Assembly (NCBI GenBank): GCA_938049125.1
Contig: CALICR010000074.1
Location: forward strand, 1 to 15,716
DNA length: 15,716 nucleotides
Source: an uncultured Clostridia bacterium
GTDB lineage: Bacteria > Bacillota > Clostridia > Oscillospirales > Oscillospiraceae
Reading direction: 5' to 3'
Of this stretch, positions 12,597 through 15,716 are shown in pieces (position 1 is the first letter of the stretch; each line of letters starts with the position of its first letter). The position numbers and the translations under genes are program-made. The notes under the pieces are model-generated. The model worked only from the letters and a program-made list of their open reading frames with translations. It did not search any database and was not told the origin of the DNA.

Positions 12597-13292
12597 TTAT
12601 TTCTGCTTTTTCTGTGCGCGGCGCTGGCGGGCAATCATGCGGTGGAGGCAGTCCAGGGCTTCGCTCAGGCTGCCCAGCCGGTCAATGAGGCCGCATTCCA
12701 CGGCCTCGCTGCCGTAGAGCACCGTGCCCACGTCCGTGGCAATCTCGTCCGTCGCCATCATATAGCGCAGCATGGTCTCCTTGGAGACGTGGGAATGGGC
12801 CGTGACGAAGTTCAGGATCTGGTCCTGGACCTTGTTGAAATACTGATAGGTCTGGGGTGCGCCCACCACCATGCCGGTCATGCGCACCGGATGGATGGTC
12901 ATGCTGGCGGACCGCGCGATCATGCTCCGCTTCGCCGCCACGGCCAGGGGTACGCCGATGGAGTGGCCGCCGCCCAGCACCAGCGACACCGTCGGCTTCC
13001 GCATCCCGGAGATCAGCTCCGCGATGGCGAGGCCCGCCTCGATGTCGCCGCCCACGGTGTTGAGCAGGAGCAGCAGGCCGCCGATCTCCTCGTTTTCCTC
13101 GATGCCTGCCAGCAGCGGCAGGATATGCTCATATTTCGTGGTCTTGACCGTGTCCTGGAGCGTCTGGTGGCCCTCGATCTGGCCTATGATGGTCAGCGTG
13201 TAGATGATGCCTTGGCTCGTGCGGACGGCGCTGGCCCCCAGCTCCGTCAGCTCCTCCCGGGCCTGCTCCGTTCGTTCCGGCTCCTCGTGCAT
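12597..13292 (-). CDS. tepA: ClpP-fold serine protease, TepA/YmfB-like
   Basis: A 231-residue cytoplasmic protein of the ClpP/crotonase fold. The nucleophile region reads GGGHSIGVPLA (107-117, Ser111) and the histidine region SMTIHPV (130-136, His134); an aspartate near 187 in TDVGTVLYGSEAVECGLID is the likely third residue. LLLLLNTVGGDIEAGLAIAELI (73-94) is the substrate-groove strand. The charged N-terminus and the LGASAVRTSQGIIYTLTIIGQIEGH segment match TepA (translocation-enhancing protein, YmfB) rather than housekeeping ClpP. B. subtilis TepA lies next to spoIIIE, as here (tepA-uppP-ftsK). AAGGAGGG stands 8 bases before the ATG at 13292. TepA helps degrade spore small acid-soluble proteins or signal peptides in Bacillus reports; its exact function here is inferred only from homology and context. 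Confidence 0.88.
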   Translation of the reverse strand: MHEEPERTEQAREELTELGASAVRTSQGIIYTLTIIGQIEGHQTLQDTVKTTKYEHILPLLAGIEENEEIGGLLLLLNTVGGDIEAGLAIAELISGMRKPTVSLVLGGGHSIGVPLAVAAKRSMIARSASMTIHPVRMTGMVVGAPQTYQYFNKVQDQILNFVTAHSHVSKETMLRYMMATDEIATDVGTVLYGSEAVECGLIDRLGSLSEALDCLHRMIARQRRAQKKQK

Positions 13293-13341
13293 TCGGGATC
13301 CCTCCTTGTGAAGTCTCTCTACAGTATGCCCGGTCCCGTGA

Positions 13342-13382
13342 CAAAAAATGCCTGCGAGGCCGCCGGCTTCGCAGGCATTTTT
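13342..13382 (-). terminator. Terminator of the EbsC-like gene
   Basis: Arms TGCCTGCGA (13349-13357) and TCGCAGGCA (13369-13377) pair perfectly around an 11-base loop that can add about four more pairs. On the minus strand a run of six T (13348-13343) follows. The hairpin is flanked by A and T runs on both sides, so it could work in both directions. It starts right after the stop codon at 13384. Confidence 0.9.
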
Positions 13383-13383
13383 C

Positions 13384-13866
13384 TCATTCTTCGGGCTGCC
13401 AGCCCTTGCAGACGTCCACCCAGGCTGTATAGCCCGAATAGCGCTCGAGGTCCGGCATGGTCATCTCAATGGCGCTGTTGGCGCTGCCCGCCGCCGGGAA
13501 CACGCTCCCGAAGCGCTTCATGGAGACGTCCAGGTAGACGGCCACGCCCTCCTTCACCGCAAAGGGACAGACACCGCCCACCGCATGGCCCACATACTCA
13601 GGCACCGCGTCATGGGGCAGCATTTTGGCCTTGCAGCCGAATTGGTTCTTATATTTCACATTATCCACCTTGGCGTCTCCGGCGGTGACGACCAGGATAC
13701 AGCTGCCGTCCTTGAGCAGGAAGGACAGCGTCTTGGCGATGCGGGCCGGTTCGACGCCCACGGCCTGGGCCGCCAGCTCCACGGTGGCGCTGGAGACGGT
13801 GAACTCCTGAATGCGGTCCTCCAGCCCGAACTGGCGGAAATAGGCTTTGACAAGATTGATCGACAT
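13384..13866 (-). CDS. YbaK/EbsC family aminoacyl-tRNA editing protein
   Basis: A 160-residue stand-alone editing domain related to the INS domain of prolyl-tRNA synthetase. Family signs are the Lys45 motif ARIAKTLSFLL (41-51), GDAKVDNVKYKNQFG (63-77), GHAVGGVCPFAV (93-104) and the SGYTAWVDVC end. The GGVCPF loop resembles the EbsC/ProX-like branch, which typically clears wrongly charged tRNAs; the actual substrate cannot be told. The start is ATG 13866, preceded by AAGGAGGT; upstream extension to 13974 would cross the promoter and enter the neighbouring gene. It is divergent from a second family member (ybaK-like) with only 94 bases between them, and both promoters share one -35 hexamer. Transcription ends at the hairpin directly behind it. 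Confidence 0.9.
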   Translation of the reverse strand: MSINLVKAYFRQFGLEDRIQEFTVSSATVELAAQAVGVEPARIAKTLSFLLKDGSCILVVTAGDAKVDNVKYKNQFGCKAKMLPHDAVPEYVGHAVGGVCPFAVKEGVAVYLDVSMKRFGSVFPAAGSANSAIEMTMPDLERYSGYTAWVDVCKGWQPEE

Positions 13867-13888
13867 GGGGCGTACCTCCTTTTTCGCC

Positions 13889-13917
13889 ATCATAACACAG
13901 CCGGGAAAATCTTGCAA
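13889..13917 (-). promoter_or_regulatory. Promoter of the EbsC-like gene, sharing its -35
   Basis: On the minus strand TTGCAA (13917-13912), a 17-base spacer and TATGAT (13894-13889) form a good sigma-A promoter. The start is expected near 13882, just before AAGGAGGT. TTGCAA is its own reverse complement, and the same six bases are the -35 of the ybaK-like promoter on the other strand. Confidence 0.7.
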
Positions 13918-13940
13918 GGGCCGCGCTTCTGCGCTATAAT
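13912..13940 (+). promoter_or_regulatory. Promoter of the ybaK-like gene, sharing its -35
   Basis: TTGCAA (13912-13917), a 17-base spacer and a perfect TATAAT (13935-13940) lie 20 bases upstream of the ATG. GGGAGGG provides the ribosome binding site. The leader would be short (about 14 bases). The -35 hexamer is the same one used by the divergent EbsC-like gene. Confidence 0.78.
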
Positions 13941-13960
13941 GACCTGCGGGAGGGATCAAT

Positions 13961-14437
13961 ATGACAAGGACCAACGTGATGCGCCTGCTGGACGCGGCAA
14001 AAATCCCCTACTGCACGGCGGAATACGACTGGGACGAGAGCGACCTCAGCGGGACCCATGCAGCCAAGGCCGTGGGCCTGCCGCCGGAGCAGGTGTTCAA
14101 GACCCTCGTGGCCCGGGGCGCAAAGCAGGGCTATCTCGTCTTCTGCATCCCGGTCTGCTGCGAGCTGGACCTCAAAAAGGCGGCGAAGGCCGCCGGGGAC
14201 AAGAAGGTCGAGCTCATCCACGTGAAGGAGCTGCTCCCGCTGACGGGCTATCTCCGCGGCGGCTGTTCCCCCATCGGCATGAAGAAGACATTCCCCACTT
14301 TCCTCGACGAGACGGCGCAGCTCTTTGATACGATCGCAGTCTCCGCCGGGCAGCGCGGCTGTCAGGTCATCCTCCCGCCGGACGCCCTGGCGGACTACTG
14401 CGAAGCGGCGCTCTGCGACCTTGTCAGTCTGGACTAA
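13961..14437 (+). CDS. ybaK: Cys-tRNA(Pro)/Cys-tRNA(Cys) deacylase, YbaK-like
   Basis: A 158-residue stand-alone editing enzyme that removes cysteine from tRNA(Pro) mischarged by prolyl-tRNA synthetase, acting in the cytoplasm. The essential lysine of the family is seen in VFKTLVARG (Lys47), and the defining glycine loop GYLRGGCSPIGMKK is at 96-109. HAAKAVGLPPEQ (33-44) and LDLKKAAKAAGDKKVEL (69-85) also match. The length is typical. The start is an ATG with GGGAGGG 7 bases upstream. It is paralogous to the divergent EbsC-like gene but belongs to the true YbaK branch, judged by the GGC(S/T)xIGMKK loop. It is followed after 70 bases by a TSCPD gene with its own promoter. Confidence 0.93.
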   Translation: MTRTNVMRLLDAAKIPYCTAEYDWDESDLSGTHAAKAVGLPPEQVFKTLVARGAKQGYLVFCIPVCCELDLKKAAKAAGDKKVELIHVKELLPLTGYLRGGCSPIGMKKTFPTFLDETAQLFDTIAVSAGQRGCQVILPPDALADYCEAALCDLVSLD

Positions 14438-14447
14438 GGTTTTCCGG

Positions 14448-14476
14448 TTGTAAAACTGCGCGGTTTCTGCTATACT
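14448..14476 (+). promoter_or_regulatory. Promoter of the TSCPD gene
   Basis: TTGTAA (14448-14453) and TATACT (14471-14476) are separated by 17 bases. The start is expected near 14483, and AAAGGAG (14493-14499) follows, 8 bases before the ATG. The -35 lies 11 bases after the ybaK-like stop codon. Confidence 0.72.
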
Positions 14477-14507
14477 AAGAAGAAAAAGCGCCAAAGGAGT
14501 ACATCGC

Positions 14508-14765
14508 ATGGAATTCACCTACCGGACTAAGGGGACATGTTCCTCGGAGATCCATTTTGAGATCGTGGACCACAAACTGCACAACGTCGTCTACATCAAC
14601 GGCTGCAACGGCAACCTCCAGGGCATCGGCAAGCTCGTTGAGGGCATGGACATCGACGAGGTCATCGCCCGCCTCAAGGGCATCCGCTGCGGCAGCAAGT
14701 TCACCTCCTGCCCCGACCAACTCGCCCTCGCGCTAGAGGCGGCCAAGGAGAAGCTCAGCGCCTGA
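14508..14765 (+). CDS. TSCPD domain protein (TIGR03905-like), function unknown
   Basis: An 85-residue protein made almost entirely of a TSCPD domain. Seen: FTYRTKGTCSSEIHFEIVDH (3-22), VVYINGCNGNLQGIGKLVEGM (27-47), IDEVIARLKGIRCGSKFTSCPDQLALAL (49-76). The name-giving TSCPD is at 66-70. Cysteines at 11, 33, 61 and 68 may bind metal or be redox active. The same domain occurs at the end of some ribonucleotide reductases, but small free-standing copies like this have no established role. The start is ATG 14508 with AAAGGAG before it. It is a single gene with its own promoter, ended by hairpins at 14784-14816 and 14823-14849. Confidence 0.9.
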   Translation: MEFTYRTKGTCSSEIHFEIVDHKLHNVVYINGCNGNLQGIGKLVEGMDIDEVIARLKGIRCGSKFTSCPDQLALALEAAKEKLSA

Positions 14766-14783
14766 CCCGCGAACCAATACCAA

Positions 14784-14816
14784 AGCGCCCCTGCCGTGTC
14801 CTGCGGCAGGGGCGCT
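14784..14816. repeat. Perfect 13-bp inverted repeat after the TSCPD gene
   Basis: Arms 14784-14796 and 14804-14816 pair perfectly around a 7-base loop. No U-tract follows on either strand, so by itself it is not a standard terminator. It lies six bases ahead of the better terminator at 14823-14849 and may protect the 3' end or strengthen termination. Confidence 0.65.
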
Positions 14817-14822
14817 CTGCGT

Positions 14823-14849
14823 CTGCGGCGAGAAACGCCGCAGTTTTGT
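14823..14849 (+). terminator. Terminator of the TSCPD gene
   Basis: CTGCGGCG (14823-14830) and CGCCGCAG (14836-14843) pair perfectly around a 5-base loop and are followed by TTTTGT on the plus strand. Confidence 0.82.
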
Positions 14850-14865
14850 CCACAGTCCTATAGAG

Positions 14866-14898
14866 AAAAAGAGAGGAAACACCGAAGTGTTTCCTCTC
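14866..14898 (-). terminator. Terminator of tuf, with UUCG loop
   Basis: Perfect 12-base arms at 14871-14882 and 14887-14898. On the minus strand the loop is C(UUCG)G, a very stable tetraloop, and a run of five T (14870-14866) follows. It lies 14 bases after the tuf stop codon. It is convergent with, and separate from, the terminator of the TSCPD gene. Confidence 0.92.
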
Positions 14899-14912
14899 TC
14901 GAAGCGATGGAC

Positions 14913-15716
14913 TTAGTCGTCGATCTCGATGACAACACCGGAGCCAACGGTACGGCCGCCTTCGCGGATAGCGAAGCGGAGGCCCTTCTCGATGGCGATG
15001 GGGGTGATCAGCTCAACGTGCATATCGACGTTATCGCCAGGCATGCACATCTCAACGCCTTCCGGCAGGGTGATGATGCCGGTCACGTCGGTGGTACGGA
15101 AGTAGAACTGGGGACGGTAGTTGTTGAAGAACGGGGTATGACGGCCGCCCTCGTCCTTGGACAGGACGTAAACCTGGCCGACGAACTTGGTGTGGGGATG
15201 GATGGAACCGGGCTTCGCCAGAACCTGGCCACGCTCGATGGACTTCTTGTCGATGCCGCGGAGCAGGGCGCCGATGTTGTCGCCGGCCTCAGCGAAGTCG
15301 AGCAGCTTGTGGAACATCTCAATGTCGGTGACGACGGTGGTCTTCTTCTCGTCGCTCAGGCCAACGATCTCGACGGGCTCATTCTTCTTGATGATGCCGC
15401 GCTCCACACGACCGGTGGCGACGGTGCCGCGGCCGGAGATGGTGAAGACGTCCTCAACGGGCATCAGGAAGGGCAGATCATCGTTACGGGCAGGAGTCGG
15501 GATCCACTCGTCAACAGCGTCCATGAGCTCCTTGATGCAGGCGTACTCGGGAGCGTTGGGATCGTTGGACTCGCAAGCCAGAGCGTTCAGAGCGGAGCCG
15601 CGGATGATGGGGGTGTCGTCGCCGGGGAAGCCGTAGAAGTCGAGGGTCTCGCGGACTTCCATCTCGACCAGCTCCAGCAGCTCCTCGTCGTCAACCTGAT
15701 CGCACTTGTTCAGGAA
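14913..15716 (-). CDS. tuf: Elongation factor Tu, C-terminal two thirds (cut by window edge)
   Basis: 267 residues up to the natural stop; about 130 N-terminal residues, including the P-loop and switch regions, are beyond the right edge. EF-Tu brings aminoacyl-tRNA to the ribosome using GTP. The fragment opens with FLNKCDQVDDEELLELVEMEVRE, whose NKCD is the guanine-recognition motif (G4). It continues with GSALNAL (G5 region) and domains 2 and 3 (FTISGRGTVATGRVERG, EMFHKLLDFAEAGDNIGALLRG, GGRHTPFFNNYRPQFYFRTTDVTG, FAIREGGRTVGSGVV). The frame stays open to the window edge, so translation begins outside; internal methionines are not starts. Codons are those of a highly expressed gene. Between the tRNA-editing and TSCPD genes and tuf lie three hairpins. 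Confidence 0.98.
   Translation of the reverse strand, partial: FLNKCDQVDDEELLELVEMEVRETLDFYGFPGDDTPIIRGSALNALACESNDPNAPEYACIKELMDAVDEWIPTPARNDDLPFLMPVEDVFTISGRGTVATGRVERGIIKKNEPVEIVGLSDEKKTTVVTDIEMFHKLLDFAEAGDNIGALLRGIDKKSIERGQVLAKPGSIHPHTKFVGQVYVLSKDEGGRHTPFFNNYRPQFYFRTTDVTGIITLPEGVEMCMPGDNVDMHVELITPIAIEKGLRFAIREGGRTVGSGVVIEIDD

Noticed and set aside
13318..13344. Promoter TTGTCA-N15-TGTAGA before the tepA-like gene
   Set aside because: The spacer is too short and the -10 is poor; a promoter must lie near here, but I cannot place it with confidence.
12642..13688. Plus-strand open frame opposite the tepA-like and EbsC-like genes
   Set aside because: It spans two real genes, a terminator and an intergenic region on the other strand and matches no family.
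1..15716. CRISPR arrays, tRNA/rRNA genes, insertion sequences, prophage or defence genes
   Set aside because: No direct repeat series, cloverleaf, transposase or phage signature was seen. The genes are core functions in conserved order.

Overview
The window looks like chromosomal core genome of a high-GC, spore-forming member of the Clostridia. It carries a complete eight-gene spoIIIA operon, Gram-positive style ribosome binding sites and promoters, and an EF-Tu and FtsK of Firmicutes type. An Oscillospiraceae-like gut bacterium is my best guess, inferred from the GC richness, the gene order and the EF-Tu sequence. No phage, transposase, CRISPR array, rRNA or tRNA is visible.

Layout, from left to right. 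(1) 1-2113, minus strand: a housekeeping unit read from high to low coordinates, asp23/gls24-like -> nusB -> a TsaD/Kae1-like paralogue -> xseA (cut by the window edge). It has its own vegetative-type promoter just downstream of spoIIIAH. (2) 2170-6777, minus strand: spoIIIAA-AB-AC-AD-AE-AF-AG-AH, very tightly packed, encoding the mother-cell half of the channel between mother cell and forespore. The order spoIIIA - asp23-like - nusB - xseA matches Bacillus subtilis, but accB/accC, which sit in between there, are missing here. (3) 6908-7168, plus strand: a small cysteine-rich DUF3795 protein with clearly lower GC than its surroundings. (4) 7251-8074, minus strand: a padR - DUF2812 pair behind a consensus sigma-A promoter covered by regularly spaced dyad operators. 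(5) 8206-8817, minus strand: an ECF-transporter S component. (6) 8937-13292, minus strand: tepA-like ClpP-fold protease, uppP and ftsK/spoIIIE; the tepA - spoIIIE neighbourhood also exists in B. subtilis. (7) 13384-14437: two divergent YbaK/EbsC-superfamily aminoacyl-tRNA editing proteins whose promoters appear to share one palindromic -35 hexamer. (8) 14508-14765, plus strand: a small TSCPD-domain protein. (9) 14913-15716, minus strand: the C-terminal two thirds of tuf.

Functionally the window joins sporulation (SpoIIIA channel; a FtsK/SpoIIIE translocase that may also serve sporulation), envelope upkeep (UppP, Asp23-like, TepA-like), transcription and translation (NusB, EF-Tu, tRNA editing) and a small self-regulating PadR module. 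I see no clear new multi-gene system. The most interesting signals are regulatory: the shared -35 between the two editing genes, the stacked PadR operators, terminators whose U-tracts run into the next promoter, and a perfect palindrome in the spoIIIA leader. The low-GC DUF3795 gene and the extra TsaD-like paralogue also merit a look.
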